Source: Alphaproteobacteria bacterium
GTDB lineage: Bacteria > Pseudomonadota > Alphaproteobacteria > Reyranellales > Reyranellaceae
Assembly: GCA_017307275.1 (NCBI GenBank)
Contig: JAFKFK010000040.1
Span: 1 to 53,611, forward strand
DNA length: 53,611 nt
Direction of reading: 5' to 3'
A program made the position numbers and the translations under genes. A model generated the notes under the pieces. It was not told the DNA's origin, made no database searches, and worked only from the letters and a program-made list of their open reading frames with translations. This document shows positions 43,936 to 52,485 of this stretch, piece by piece; the first letter of the stretch is position 1, and each line of letters begins with the position of its first letter.

Positions 43936-45095
43936 CTCTTGGGAAGCCCCAGCACGCGCTCGGCGACGTAGCAGAGGATGAGCTGTTCGCTCACCGGTGC
44001 GATGCGCGCGATCATGACTTCGCGCAGGAAGCGCTCGACATGGAACTCCTTGGCGTAGCCGTAGCCGCCATGCGTCAGGATCGCCCGTTCGCAGGCGTCG
44101 TAGGCTGCACGCGCGCCGAGATACTTGGCCGAGTTCGCTTCGGCGCCGCATTCCTTGCCGTTGTCGTAGAGCCAGGCCGCCTTGAAGGCCATCAGGTTGG
44201 CCGCTTCGAGCGCCATCCAGCTCTCGGCCAGCGGATGCTGAATCGCCTGGTTCTTGCCGATGGGCCGGCCGAACACCACACGCTCCTTGGCGTACTGCGT
44301 GGCGCGGGCGAGGGCCGCCTTGCCGATGCCGATCGCCTCCGCGCCAATCAGCACGCGCTCGGGGTTCAGTCCGTGCAGGAGGTAGTGGAAGCCCTTGCCT
44401 TCCTCGCCGATACGATCTTCCAGCGGCACCTTCAGTCCGTCGATGAACACCTGGTTGGTGTCGATCGCCTTGCGGCCCATCTTGTCGATCTCGGTGATCT
44501 CGACCTTGGAGCGGTCGAGGTCGGTGTAGAAGAGCGACAGACCGTCGGTCGGCTTCTTGCACTTATCCTTGGGCGTGGTGCGCGCGATCAGCAGCATCTT
44601 GTCGGCAACCGAGGCGGTCGTCGTGAAGGTCTTCTTGCCGTGCACGATGTAGCCGTTGCCGTCACGCTCAGCCTTGGTGTCGAGGGCCGTCGTGTTGAGC
44701 CCGGCGTCGGGTTCGGTGACGGCGAAGCAGCCCTTGACCTTGCCGGCGATGATGTCCGGCAGGATGCGCTTCTTCTGCTCTTCCGTGCCGAACACCACGA
44801 TCGGGTTCGGTCCGAAGATGTTGAGATGGATCGCCGACGCGCCCTGCAGTGCCGCACCCGACTCCGCCACCGTCTGCATGACCAGCGCCGCTTCGGTGAT
44901 GCCGAGACCTGCGCCGCCATATTCTTCCGGCATGGCAATGCCCAGCCAGCCGGCATCCGCCATCGCCTTGTAGAAGTCGTTGGGGAAGCCGCCGTCCTTG
45001 TCCTTCTTCAGCCAGTACTTGTCGTCGAACTGGGCGCAGAGCTTGGCGACGCTGTCCTTGATGGCGAGCTGGTCTTCAGTGAAGGCGAATTCCAT
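43929..45095 (-). CDS. acyl-CoA dehydrogenase
   Basis: A 388-residue flavoenzyme introducing a trans-2 double bond into an acyl-CoA. ACAD elements: FAVTEPDAGLNTTAL (FAD/substrate loop), GKKTFTTTASVADK, a dimer segment VFGRPIGKNQAIQHPLAE, and the C-terminal THGGYGYAKEFHVERFLRE with the usual FAD-contacting part. Length and order are normal. It lies 4 nt downstream of the alpha/beta hydrolase, last gene of a minus-strand run. The chain preference is unknown. Confidence 0.94.
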   Translation of the reverse strand: MEFAFTEDQLAIKDSVAKLCAQFDDKYWLKKDKDGGFPNDFYKAMADAGWLGIAMPEEYGGAGLGITEAALVMQTVAESGAALQGASAIHLNIFGPNPIVVFGTEEQKKRILPDIIAGKVKGCFAVTEPDAGLNTTALDTKAERDGNGYIVHGKKTFTTTASVADKMLLIARTTPKDKCKKPTDGLSLFYTDLDRSKVEITEIDKMGRKAIDTNQVFIDGLKVPLEDRIGEEGKGFHYLLHGLNPERVLIGAEAIGIGKAALARATQYAKERVVFGRPIGKNQAIQHPLAESWMALEAANLMAFKAAWLYDNGKECGAEANSAKYLGARAAYDACERAILTHGGYGYAKEFHVERFLREVMIARIAPVSEQLILCYVAERVLGLPKSY

Positions 45096-45099
45096 GGTG

Positions 45100-45894
45100 T
45101 TACCTGTTGAGTCCTAGCCATTGCATCATGATCGGATTGAACTGCTCCGGCCGCTCGACATTCGGCAGGTGGCGCGCCTTGGCGATGTCTTCGTAACGCG
45201 CGCCCGGGATCTTGGAGGCGATCAGCCTGTTGCGGTCGGGCGGGGTCGCCTGATCGTCGTCGCCGCACACGACGAGCGTCGGCGTCTTGATGGTAGCGAG
45301 CCGGTCCAGATAGTCGAAGTTCTGGATGGCCGCCGCACAGCCCAGGAAACCGGGGCTCGACGTGCCGCAGATCGTCGAATGGACTTCTTTCCAACGCTGC
45401 GGGTTGACGCCTCTAAATTCGGCGGTGAACCAGCGCTCCATGTTTCCGTCGGCCAGCAGGGCCGTGCCGCCCTTGCGGACCGCCGCCTTGCGCTGATCCC
45501 ACAGGCCGGCCGAGTCGTCGGGCGAAGAGGGATGCGTGTCGCAGAGCATCAACGACTTCAGCCGGTCGGGATAGGCCAGCGCAAAGCCCTGGCCGATCAT
45601 GCCGCCAATCGACAGGCCGATGTAGTGCACCTTGGCGATGCCCAGGAAGTCGAGCGCAGCTTTCACGTCGGCCGCCAGCGCGTCCATCGTGTAGTCACCC
45701 TCGACCGGCTGGCTGCCGCCGTGACCACGCATGTCCAGCCGCAGGACGCGATAGCCGGCGGCCAGCAGCGGCACGAGCTGCTCGTTCCACATGCCGCCAT
45801 CGGCCGACAGCGAATGGGTGAAGCAGACCACCGGCGCGTTCTGCGGGCCGGCGAGGTCGAAGTAGATCTTATTGCCGTTATGGGAGAGGAGCAT
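45100..45894 (-). CDS. alpha/beta hydrolase, 3-oxoadipate enol-lactonase-like
   Basis: A 264-residue hydrolase. The nucleophile elbow is GLSIGG (S95), the HG-type oxyanion segment is in FTHSLSADGGMW, the acid Asp follows VVCGDDDQATPP, and the His is in KARHLPNVERPEQF. These match the PcaD/enol-lactonase branch. It sits 9 nt after the SDR gene and 4 nt before the acyl-CoA dehydrogenase, so the three probably degrade one compound by lactone or ester cleavage, oxidation and dehydrogenation. Confidence 0.88.
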   Translation of the reverse strand: MLLSHNGNKIYFDLAGPQNAPVVCFTHSLSADGGMWNEQLVPLLAAGYRVLRLDMRGHGGSQPVEGDYTMDALAADVKAALDFLGIAKVHYIGLSIGGMIGQGFALAYPDRLKSLMLCDTHPSSPDDSAGLWDQRKAAVRKGGTALLADGNMERWFTAEFRGVNPQRWKEVHSTICGTSSPGFLGCAAAIQNFDYLDRLATIKTPTLVVCGDDDQATPPDRNRLIASKIPGARYEDIAKARHLPNVERPEQFNPIMMQWLGLNR

Positions 45895-45903
45895 GGCCCT
45901 TCC

Positions 45904-46674
45904 TCACATCGCCGAGATGCCGCCGTCGATCACGACTTCCGAGCCGGTCATGAAGCTCGATTCGTCGGAGGCAAGGAAGACAAGGGCCCAGCCCACTTCC
46001 TCGGGCCGGCCGAGGCGGCCGATCGGGACCTGCTTGCCGAGCTTCTGCTGCATCAGGTCCTGGCCGAAGCGGTCGCGATACTTGTCGAGGATCGGCGTGT
46101 CGATGAAGGTCGGGTGCACCGAGTTGCAACGGATGTTGTAGCCCGACTTGGCGCAATGCAGGGCCACCGACTTGCTGAGGAGACGCACGCCGGCCTTGGC
46201 CGAGTTGTAGGCGGCCATGTTGGCGCCCGCGATGATGCCGGAGATCGACGAGATATTGATCACCGAGCCGCCGAGCCGGCTGGTGTGCTTCTTGATCTCG
46301 GAAACACCGTGTTTGCAACCGAGGAACACACCGTCGAGGTCGATGGCGTGGACCTTGCGCCACTCCGCGAGTTCGATCTCCTCGACGGTCTTGCTGAGGC
46401 CGATGCCGGCGGAGTTCAGCAGCACGTGCAGCGCGCCGAACTTGTCGACGGTTTCCCTGATCGCGGCCTTCCAGTTGTCTTCGCTCGTCACATCGAGCTT
46501 AACAAAATGGCCCGAGGACCCGAGCTTGTCGGCCATGGCCTTGCCGCGATCCTGAGCGATATCGGCGACGACAACCTTGGCGCCTTCCTGCACCATCAGC
46601 GCAGCCGCATTGGCGCCGAGACCCGACGCGCCGCCCGTGATCAACGCTACCTTGCCGGCCAAACGATCCGTCAT
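45904..46674 (-). CDS. SDR family NAD(P)-dependent oxidoreductase
   Basis: A 256-residue classical short-chain dehydrogenase: TGGASGLG cofactor motif (13-20), NSAG near 86-89, and catalytic YNSAK (Tyr155, Lys159) with Ser142 nearby. The C-terminus SSFMTGSEVVIDGG is standard. It reduces or oxidises a hydroxyl/keto group. GGGAGGAAAG precedes the ATG, and its start overlaps the EamA stop (ATGA), so it is translationally coupled to that exporter gene. Confidence 0.93.
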   Translation of the reverse strand: MTDRLAGKVALITGGASGLGANAAALMVQEGAKVVVADIAQDRGKAMADKLGSSGHFVKLDVTSEDNWKAAIRETVDKFGALHVLLNSAGIGLSKTVEEIELAEWRKVHAIDLDGVFLGCKHGVSEIKKHTSRLGGSVINISSISGIIAGANMAAYNSAKAGVRLLSKSVALHCAKSGYNIRCNSVHPTFIDTPILDKYRDRFGQDLMQQKLGKQVPIGRLGRPEEVGWALVFLASDESSFMTGSEVVIDGGISAM

Positions 46675-47585
46675 TTCTTCTTTCCTCCCGAAACTGCTTC
46701 TCGATGAGCGATGTAGGTCGTGGCAGCCACGATGATCGCGGCGCCGACGAAGGTCCAGACGTCGGAGGTCTTGCCCCAGACCGTCACGTCCATCAAGGCG
46801 GCCCAGACAATGCCCAGGAAGGTGATGGGTTGCAGGGCGGAAATGTCCAGGAGCCGATAGGCCCAAGTGAGGAAGAAGTAGCCCATGGTGCCGAAGAAGC
46901 CGGCGGCCAGGAACAGCAGGAGCTGCGTCAGGGTGGGCGTCTGCCAGAACCAGAGGCCGAAGGGCGCAAAGCAAATCGTGGCGATCATCGTCTGCCAGAA
47001 GACGACGAGGGCAGGACTGTCACGACCCGACACGGCCTTGGCGACGAGATTCGAGCCGGCAATCAGCGGCACTGCCCCCAGCATCAGCCATATGCCGACA
47101 TTCGCGTCGGCCAGGCCGGGGCGGACGATCACCAGCATCCCGAGGAAGCCGATGGCGACTGCTGTCCAGCGCCGGGCATGGACTTTCTCGCCGAGGAAGA
47201 GCACCGCGCCCAGCGTGACGAAGATCGGACCGGTGAAGCCCAGTGCCGCCATGGTCGCGAGCGGCAGCCAGACGACGGCCTCGTACCACAGGGCATAGCC
47301 GGAGGTATGGAACAGGCCGCGAAAGCAGTGCAGCTTGAAATCGCGGGTCGCCAAACCTGCGATGCCGCCGTACCACAGCATCACCGGCGCAATCACGACG
47401 ACACCGGCCAGCCAGCGTCCCCACGAGACGAGAAGCGGCGGCAGCTCGGTCACCAGCTCCTTTACCGAGGCGTTGAGCAGGGTAAAGAAGAGGCCGGACA
47501 CCACAGCTACGACGAAGCCGCGAACCGTGCGCGACGGAATGAGTCGCGACAGCGAGTCGGGAGCGTCAACGGCAGGAGCAGACAT
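46671..47585 (-). CDS. EamA/DMT family transporter
   Basis: A 304-residue inner-membrane protein with ten hydrophobic segments arranged as two EamA repeats (first near VVSGLFFTLLNASVKEL, second starting near LMLGAVPLIAGSNLVAKAV). Drug/metabolite transporters of this kind export amino acids or other small solutes. Its TGA overlaps the SDR ATG. It lies 55 nt after the ABC-2 permease gene. Confidence 0.9.
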   Translation of the reverse strand: MSAPAVDAPDSLSRLIPSRTVRGFVVAVVSGLFFTLLNASVKELVTELPPLLVSWGRWLAGVVVIAPVMLWYGGIAGLATRDFKLHCFRGLFHTSGYALWYEAVVWLPLATMAALGFTGPIFVTLGAVLFLGEKVHARRWTAVAIGFLGMLVIVRPGLADANVGIWLMLGAVPLIAGSNLVAKAVSGRDSPALVVFWQTMIATICFAPFGLWFWQTPTLTQLLLFLAAGFFGTMGYFFLTWAYRLLDISALQPITFLGIVWAALMDVTVWGKTSDVWTFVGAAIIVAATTYIAHREAVSGGKKK

Positions 47586-47640
47586 TGGGCGTCCGGCTTG
47601 CCCGTGCCGCGAACGCCGGTCAACCCGCAGGTTTTGCAGG

Positions 47641-48774
47641 TCAGTCCAGCGTCACCCGGTATCGGCTGATGGCCAGGATCGAGACCAGCAGCAGCATGGC
47701 CAGCAGGGCCGCAAGCTCGGTCGCGATGTCGTCGAAGCCGGCGCCCTTCAACATCACGCCACGGACAACCCGCATGAAATGGGTGGCGGGCAGCGCCTCG
47801 CCGATCCACTGCGCCCATACCGGCATGCCGCGGAAGGGGAACATGAAGCCCGAGAGCAGGATCGAGGGCAGCATCATGAAGAACGAGGCCTGCATGGCCT
47901 GGAGCTGGTTCTGGGTCAGCGTCGAGATGGTGAAGCCGATGGCGAGATTCACGGTGATGAACAGCGCCGTGCCGACGGAGAGAAGGGCTACGCTCCCCTC
48001 GATGGCCACGTCGAAGAGCAGGCGGGAGACAATCAGGATCACGGCGACCTGCACCGAGCCGATCGCGATGTAGGGCACGATCTTGCCGACCATGACCTCG
48101 ATCGGCCGCACCGGCATGGCGAGCAGGTTCTCCATGGTGCCGCGCTCGCGTTCGCGGGTCACGGCGAGCGCCGTCATCATCACCATGGTCATGGTCAGGA
48201 TCACCGCCAGCAGCCCTGGCACGACGTTGAGCCGCGATTTGCCTTCGGGATTGTAGCGACGCTGCACGACCAGCTCGACGGAGTCGGCCTTGTGGCGCAG
48301 ACCGGCCAGCGGGCCCACGAAGTCGCGGGCCAAGGCCTGGTTGATGGCGGGACCGGCGGCAGCCAGAGGATTGGCCGCGGCCAACGGATCTGTCGCATCG
48401 GCATCGATCAGGATCTGGGCGCGTTCGCCGCGGATCAGCCGGCGCGTGAAGTCGGACGGGATGGTGACGACGAACTGCACCTCGCCCTGTTGCAGCAGGC
48501 GGTTGGCGTCCTCGTCGGAGGCGGGTTGATGAGTGAAGCGCATGTAGCCGGTGTTGGCGAGAGCGGACAGCACGGTGCGCGTGATCTGGCTCTGGTCGGC
48601 CGCGATCACCGCGGTCGGCAGGCGATGCGGATCGGCGTCGATGGCGTAGCCGAACAGCAGGAGCTGCATGATCGGGACGCCGAACATCATGGCGAAGGTC
48701 AGCCGGTCGCGTCTGAGCTGCAGCACCTCCTTGATGATGATGGCACCCAATCGTCTCAGGAAGCCGCCTCCCAT
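47641..48774 (-). CDS. ABC-2 type transporter permease
   Basis: A 377-residue permease of the YhhJ/YbhR kind: an N-terminal membrane anchor (IIIKEVLQLRRDRLTFAMM), a periplasmic domain of about 150 residues, and five C-terminal helices with the RERERGTMENLLAMPVRP motif between helices. It is the only permease in the operon and is likely a homodimer exporting drugs or hydrophobic compounds. It lies 2 nt after the ATPase gene. Confidence 0.92.
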   Translation of the reverse strand: MGGGFLRRLGAIIIKEVLQLRRDRLTFAMMFGVPIMQLLLFGYAIDADPHRLPTAVIAADQSQITRTVLSALANTGYMRFTHQPASDEDANRLLQQGEVQFVVTIPSDFTRRLIRGERAQILIDADATDPLAAANPLAAAGPAINQALARDFVGPLAGLRHKADSVELVVQRRYNPEGKSRLNVVPGLLAVILTMTMVMMTALAVTRERERGTMENLLAMPVRPIEVMVGKIVPYIAIGSVQVAVILIVSRLLFDVAIEGSVALLSVGTALFITVNLAIGFTISTLTQNQLQAMQASFFMMLPSILLSGFMFPFRGMPVWAQWIGEALPATHFMRVVRGVMLKGAGFDDIATELAALLAMLLLVSILAISRYRVTLD

Positions 48775-48776
48775 GG

Positions 48777-49703
48777 TCAGGCTCCCGGCGCGTTGTCGTG
48801 CGCCTGTCCCATGAGGTGGATGAAGATATCCTCCAGAGTCGGTTCGGCTTCCTGCCAGACGATATTCGGATCGGCACGGAAGGGGGCGATGGCACGTTCC
48901 AGCTCGGCGCGGTCGGGCCCGCAAACGTGCAAGGTCGCGCCGAAGGCCGCTGCAGCGCTGACGCCCGGCGCATCGCGCAGTTTTACGGCCAGGTGATCAG
49001 CGCCGGGCCCGCTCGCAACAAAGGCCGCAAGGCCTGATGCGCGCACGATTTCCTCGGCGGTGCCGCGCGCCATCAGTTCACCATAGGCGATGTAGGCGAT
49101 CTCGTGGCAGCGCTCGGCTTCGTCCATATAGTGGGTCGACACCAGCACCGTGATGCCTTCGGCGGCGTAGGCGTGAATCTCGTCCCAGAAGGCGCGCCGC
49201 GCCTTGGGATCGACACCGGCGGTCGGTTCGTCGAGCAGCAGCAACCTCGGCTCGTGCAGCACACAGGCCGCCAGGGCCAGCCGTTGTTTCCACCCTCCGG
49301 ACAAGGCTCCGGCGAGCTGGCCCTGACGTGTTGTCAGGCCCAGCCGTTCGAGCGAGCGATCGACCCGCGCTTTGAGCCTGTCGAGTTCGTAGAGCCGGCC
49401 GACGAACTCGAGATTCTCGCGAATGGTGAGATCCTCGTAGAGGCCGAAGCGCTGGGTCATGTAGCCGGTCTGGCGCTTGATCGCCTCGCGCTCGCGTACG
49501 AGATCGTGGCCAAGGCAAGTGCCACCGCCACCATCGGGAGTGAGCAGGCCGCAGATCATGCGCAGCGTCGTGGTCTTGCCTGAGCCGTTGGGGCCAAGGA
49601 AGCCGCAGATGCGGCCCTGTTCGACGGCGAGACTGAACCGATCGACGACCGTACGCGTGCCATAGCGCTTCACCAGGTCGTGGACGTCGATCGCGAACGT
49701 CAT
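48777..49703 (-). CDS. ABC exporter ATP-binding protein
   Basis: A 308-residue ATPase. Walker A GPNGSGKTT (near residues 36-44), signature LSGGWKQR, Walker B LLLLDEPTAGVDP and H-loop STHYMDEAERC are all intact; the signature LSGGWKQR resembles drug-exporter ATPases. The extra C-terminal domain (from about residue 215) is typical of the CcmA/DrrA group. It starts within the end of the HlyD gene (4-nt overlap) and is followed after 2 nt by the permease. Confidence 0.94.
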   Translation of the reverse strand: MTFAIDVHDLVKRYGTRTVVDRFSLAVEQGRICGFLGPNGSGKTTTLRMICGLLTPDGGGGTCLGHDLVREREAIKRQTGYMTQRFGLYEDLTIRENLEFVGRLYELDRLKARVDRSLERLGLTTRQGQLAGALSGGWKQRLALAACVLHEPRLLLLDEPTAGVDPKARRAFWDEIHAYAAEGITVLVSTHYMDEAERCHEIAYIAYGELMARGTAEEIVRASGLAAFVASGPGADHLAVKLRDAPGVSAAAAFGATLHVCGPDRAELERAIAPFRADPNIVWQEAEPTLEDIFIHLMGQAHDNAPGA

Positions 49704-50701
49704 GGCGCAGGTCCGAGAGGTTCGACCACGACGGGGAGACCCGGCGGCAAGGGCGTGCCGCGCGTCGTGGGGCGCGCCTCGACCAGGAACACCAGCTTGG
49801 TCCGCGCGCTTTGCGAGTAGATGACGGGCGGCGTGTATTCGGCGCGTGGCGAAACGTAGATGATCGTGGCCTTGAGTCCGGTCGGGCAGGAATCGCAGGT
49901 GAAGCCGACCTCGCGGCCGGTTCGCGCCTGTGCCACATCCTCCTCGGGCACGAAGAAGCGCAGCTTCACCCTGAAGTCGGGCAGCAGGGAGACCACGGGC
50001 GAGCCGGCCGGCACCCATTCGCCGACATTGAAGAAGGTGTTCTCGACCAGCGCGTCCTCGGGCGCGACCGGCATCAGATCGTCGAGCTTCTTCCTGGCTT
50101 GGTCGAGGTTGGCCTGGCTCTGGCCGACCATTGCCTTGGCGGCCTCGATTTCATCGGGGCGTGCCGCAAGGTCGCCGACCTTTTCCTGGGCGGCGAGCGA
50201 TGCGGCCCGCGAGCGGAGCTGACGCACCTGTGCGTCGGCCTGGTCGTAATTCTGGCGCGTCGTATAACCCCGCTCGACGAGCTGGGCCTGGCGCTTTAGT
50301 TCGGCCTCGGCGAGCGCCAGCGATGCTTCGACCTCGCGTCGCTGACCGCGGATCACGTCCTGCTCTTCCTGGCGTTTGCCGGTCAGCATGTTGTCGTAAC
50401 GTGCCTTGGTCTCGGCGAGAGAGGCCTCGGCGCGCGCCACTTCGGCCTTTGCCGTCACAGGATCGATCACGAACAGCCGATCGCCCTTCTTGACGCGCTG
50501 ACCGCGATCGACCGGCCGTTCGAGCAGTCGGCCGGCGACGGGCGGGGCGATCAGGCTGGTCTCGCCTTCGACATAGCCGAGATAGCCCGACGTATCGGGA
50601 CCGAGGCCGACCAGGGAGAGGACGCGATCGCCCCAGATCCCGTAGGAGGCGAGCGCCGCCGCAACCAGCGCCGCGATGACGACGAAGGGCGCGCGCTTCA
50701 T
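49700..50701 (-). CDS. HlyD family periplasmic adaptor (membrane fusion protein)
   Basis: A 333-residue protein with an N-terminal membrane anchor (VVIAALVAAALASYGIW), a biotinyl-lipoyl-like segment ETSLIAPPVAGRLLERPVDRG, a long alpha-helical hairpin (about residues 90-205) and a beta-barrel domain. It links the ABC exporter to an outer-membrane channel that is not encoded here. ATG 50701 is the chosen start; a TTG lies two codons earlier. It follows the tetR gene by 2 nt. Confidence 0.92.
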   Translation of the reverse strand: MKRAPFVVIAALVAAALASYGIWGDRVLSLVGLGPDTSGYLGYVEGETSLIAPPVAGRLLERPVDRGQRVKKGDRLFVIDPVTAKAEVARAEASLAETKARYDNMLTGKRQEEQDVIRGQRREVEASLALAEAELKRQAQLVERGYTTRQNYDQADAQVRQLRSRAASLAAQEKVGDLAARPDEIEAAKAMVGQSQANLDQARKKLDDLMPVAPEDALVENTFFNVGEWVPAGSPVVSLLPDFRVKLRFFVPEEDVAQARTGREVGFTCDSCPTGLKATIIYVSPRAEYTPPVIYSQSARTKLVFLVEARPTTRGTPLPPGLPVVVEPLGPAP

Positions 50702-50703
50702 GG

Positions 50704-51333
50704 TCAAGCTCCCGGAGCGGGACGTAACGCGTGCAACATCAGGTCGGCGTGATGGCGGGCCATCGCCCGCACATCGAGCTTCTCCGCGCCGATCGGTTCG
50801 AACACGGTGCGCCAGAGGCCCGCGAGCAGCATGGCGCCTATCAACGAGCGCACCGTCATCGCCGGATCGACCTTGCGGAACTCACCTTGCTTGATGCCGC
50901 GTGCGATCAACCCTTCGAGCAACGGCAGGCCGCGGCCGATCACTTCCTTCAGATAGAACTGGCCAATCTCGGGGAAGGCGCGCGACTCCGCGATCACCAG
51001 CTTGGCGATCGACGCCATGGGCGTGTCCTCGATGCGGCCGGCCATGAATTCGAGGATGCGGGGCAGCAGCTCGGCCACCGGGCCGCGATGGGCGGCCAGC
51101 ATGGTCTCGACCGTCATCAGATTGGCGGTGATGGCCTGTCGGATGACACCTTGGAAGAGGGACAGTTTGTCGTCGAAGTAGAGGTAGATTGCCGCTTTGC
51201 TGAGGCCCGCGCGCCGGGCGACGTCGTCCAGCCGCGTGCCGGCGAAGCCCGTTTCGACGAACTGGGCGAGGGCGGCGTTCAATATTTCCTGCGGCCGTTC
51301 GGCTGGGGCGCGACGCTGTTTAACCGGCTTCAT
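50704..51333 (-). CDS. TetR/AcrR family transcriptional repressor
   Basis: A 209-residue TetR protein with the helix-turn-helix in RLDDVARRAGLSKAAIYLYFDDK and a C-terminal ligand domain of the TetR_C type (MTVRSLIGAMLLAGLWRTVF). It is the first gene of the exporter operon and should repress it until the drug or metabolite binds. A near-perfect 24-bp palindrome begins 2 nt upstream of its ATG, covering the likely -10 box. No ribosome site is visible. Confidence 0.94.
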   Translation of the reverse strand: MKPVKQRRAPAERPQEILNAALAQFVETGFAGTRLDDVARRAGLSKAAIYLYFDDKLSLFQGVIRQAITANLMTVETMLAAHRGPVAELLPRILEFMAGRIEDTPMASIAKLVIAESRAFPEIGQFYLKEVIGRGLPLLEGLIARGIKQGEFRKVDPAMTVRSLIGAMLLAGLWRTVFEPIGAEKLDVRAMARHHADLMLHALRPAPGA

Positions 51334-51368
51334 ATAACTAACTTACCAGTCAGTTAGTTGTATTTCAA
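51334..51368 (-). promoter_or_regulatory. tetR promoter and operator
   Basis: On the minus strand TTGAAA (51368-51363) lies 17 nt before TAAGTT (51345-51340), and the ATG follows 6 nt later, so the mRNA is probably leaderless. The spacer and -10 box are covered by a palindrome at 51336-51359: AACTAACT and AGTTAGTT arms, 20 of 24 positions symmetric. This is a typical TetR-dimer site. Confidence 0.6.
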
Positions 51369-51423
51369 GAGGGTGCCGATCCCACAGGCGGCAGCCTAGA
51401 CTGGCCATCTGGAGGGACCTCCC

Positions 51424-52035
51424 ATGGATACAATGCTCGAAACGTCGTCACGGGGCCGCCGCACGCTCGACCCGAAGCCGGCGACCCCAATTCTGTTTGC
51501 CCACTTCGTGCTGCGCTCCTCGAACATCCAGCCGATGATCGACTGGTATTCGACGGTGCTGAACATGCATGTGGTCCAGCGCACCGACTACATCTGCTTC
51601 CTGACCTACGACAACGAGCATCACCGGCTCGGCATCGTGAATCTGGCGGGGCTCGTGGCACCCGATGCGAAGACAGCCGGCCTCGCCCATGTCGCCTACA
51701 CCATGGCCGATATCGGGGCGCTGCTTTCGACATATCGCCGCGTGAAGAAGCTCGGCATCGAACCGTCGCGCTGCATCCATCACGGCCCGACCGTCTCGAT
51801 CTACTATCGCGATCCCGACGGCAATGGCGTCGAACTACAGGTCGACCGCTACGCAACCAAGGAAGCGACGGCAGCCTACTTCCAGACGGCCGAGTTCAAG
51901 AAGAATCCGATCGGCGTCGCTTTCGATCCGGAGGCGCTGGTTCAGGCCTACGAAGCCGGCGCACCCGAAAGCGAGCTGCTCACCATGCCCGAGGGGCCGC
52001 CGGCGGCACCGCAATCGCCGCCCAGGCCAAACTGA
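51424..52035 (+). CDS. VOC family protein, extradiol dioxygenase-like
   Basis: A 203-residue single VOC module. Candidate metal ligands are H27 (AHFVLRSS), H89 (LAHVAYTM) and E137 (GVELQVDRYA), the 2-His-1-carboxylate pattern of catechol/biphenyl-diol dioxygenases, with RDPDGNG before the Glu. The ribosome site GGAGG is followed 2 nt later by its complement CCTCC just before the ATG, so it could be masked in a short hairpin. The Pro-rich C-terminal tail (PEGPPAAPQSPPRP) is unusual. It is divergent from the tetR operon over 90 nt. Confidence 0.85.
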   Translation: MDTMLETSSRGRRTLDPKPATPILFAHFVLRSSNIQPMIDWYSTVLNMHVVQRTDYICFLTYDNEHHRLGIVNLAGLVAPDAKTAGLAHVAYTMADIGALLSTYRRVKKLGIEPSRCIHHGPTVSIYYRDPDGNGVELQVDRYATKEATAAYFQTAEFKKNPIGVAFDPEALVQAYEAGAPESELLTMPEGPPAAPQSPPRPN

Positions 52036-52042
52036 GTCCGGC

Positions 52043-52411
52043 CTAGAATAGCCAGGCCAGGGCGGTTCCGCCCATCAGGATGAAGAGGATCGCCGTGCCG
52101 ACGACGAGGCGGTTGGCAGGGCGATAGTTGCCGCTCTCGATCATCCGGCCGACATGCAGGTAGTGCCCGATCGCGCCACACAGCATCGCGATGCCGAGGA
52201 TGACGAGGCCGATCCCCAGCTTCTCGACGTGGCGGTTGGTGATCTGGCGCACCTCCGGCACGACCTGGTGCATTTCCACGAGGAAGAGGCTGAAACGGTT
52301 GATGGCGACGCCGAGCGTCATCACGGCGATAGATGTCCGTATCCAGGCGAGGAACGTCCGCTCGTTGGCCAGGTGATCGCTGACATGTCGGTTGATCGGC
52401 GAGTCTTCCAC
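52043..52411 (-). CDS. YidH/DUF202 family membrane protein
   Basis: A 122-residue protein with three hydrophobic segments and the DUF202 signature NERTFLAWIRTSIAVMTLG near the N-terminus. The start is GTG 52411, with GGAGGG 6 nt upstream; upstream in-frame sequence runs into the terminator. The function of this inner-membrane family is unknown. It lies tail-to-tail with the VOC gene (7 nt). Confidence 0.87.
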   Translation of the reverse strand: MEDSPINRHVSDHLANERTFLAWIRTSIAVMTLGVAINRFSLFLVEMHQVVPEVRQITNRHVEKLGIGLVILGIAMLCGAIGHYLHVGRMIESGNYRPANRLVVGTAILFILMGGTALAWLF

Positions 52412-52430
52412 GGCATTCCCTCCAGACAAG

Positions 52431-52470
52431 AAAAAGGGCGCGACCCCGAAGGATCGCGCCCCGCTTTTTT
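52431..52470. terminator. bidirectional rho-independent terminator
   Basis: GGGCGCGA (52436-52443) and TCGCGCCC (52454-52461) form a strong stem, extended inward by two G-C pairs. A T6 run follows on the plus strand (52465-52470) and A5 (T5 on the minus strand) precedes it at 52431-52435. It ends the acyl-CoA dehydrogenase transcript and separates it from the DUF202 gene. Confidence 0.85.
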
Positions 52471-52485
52471 CTGTCAAGCGACGGC

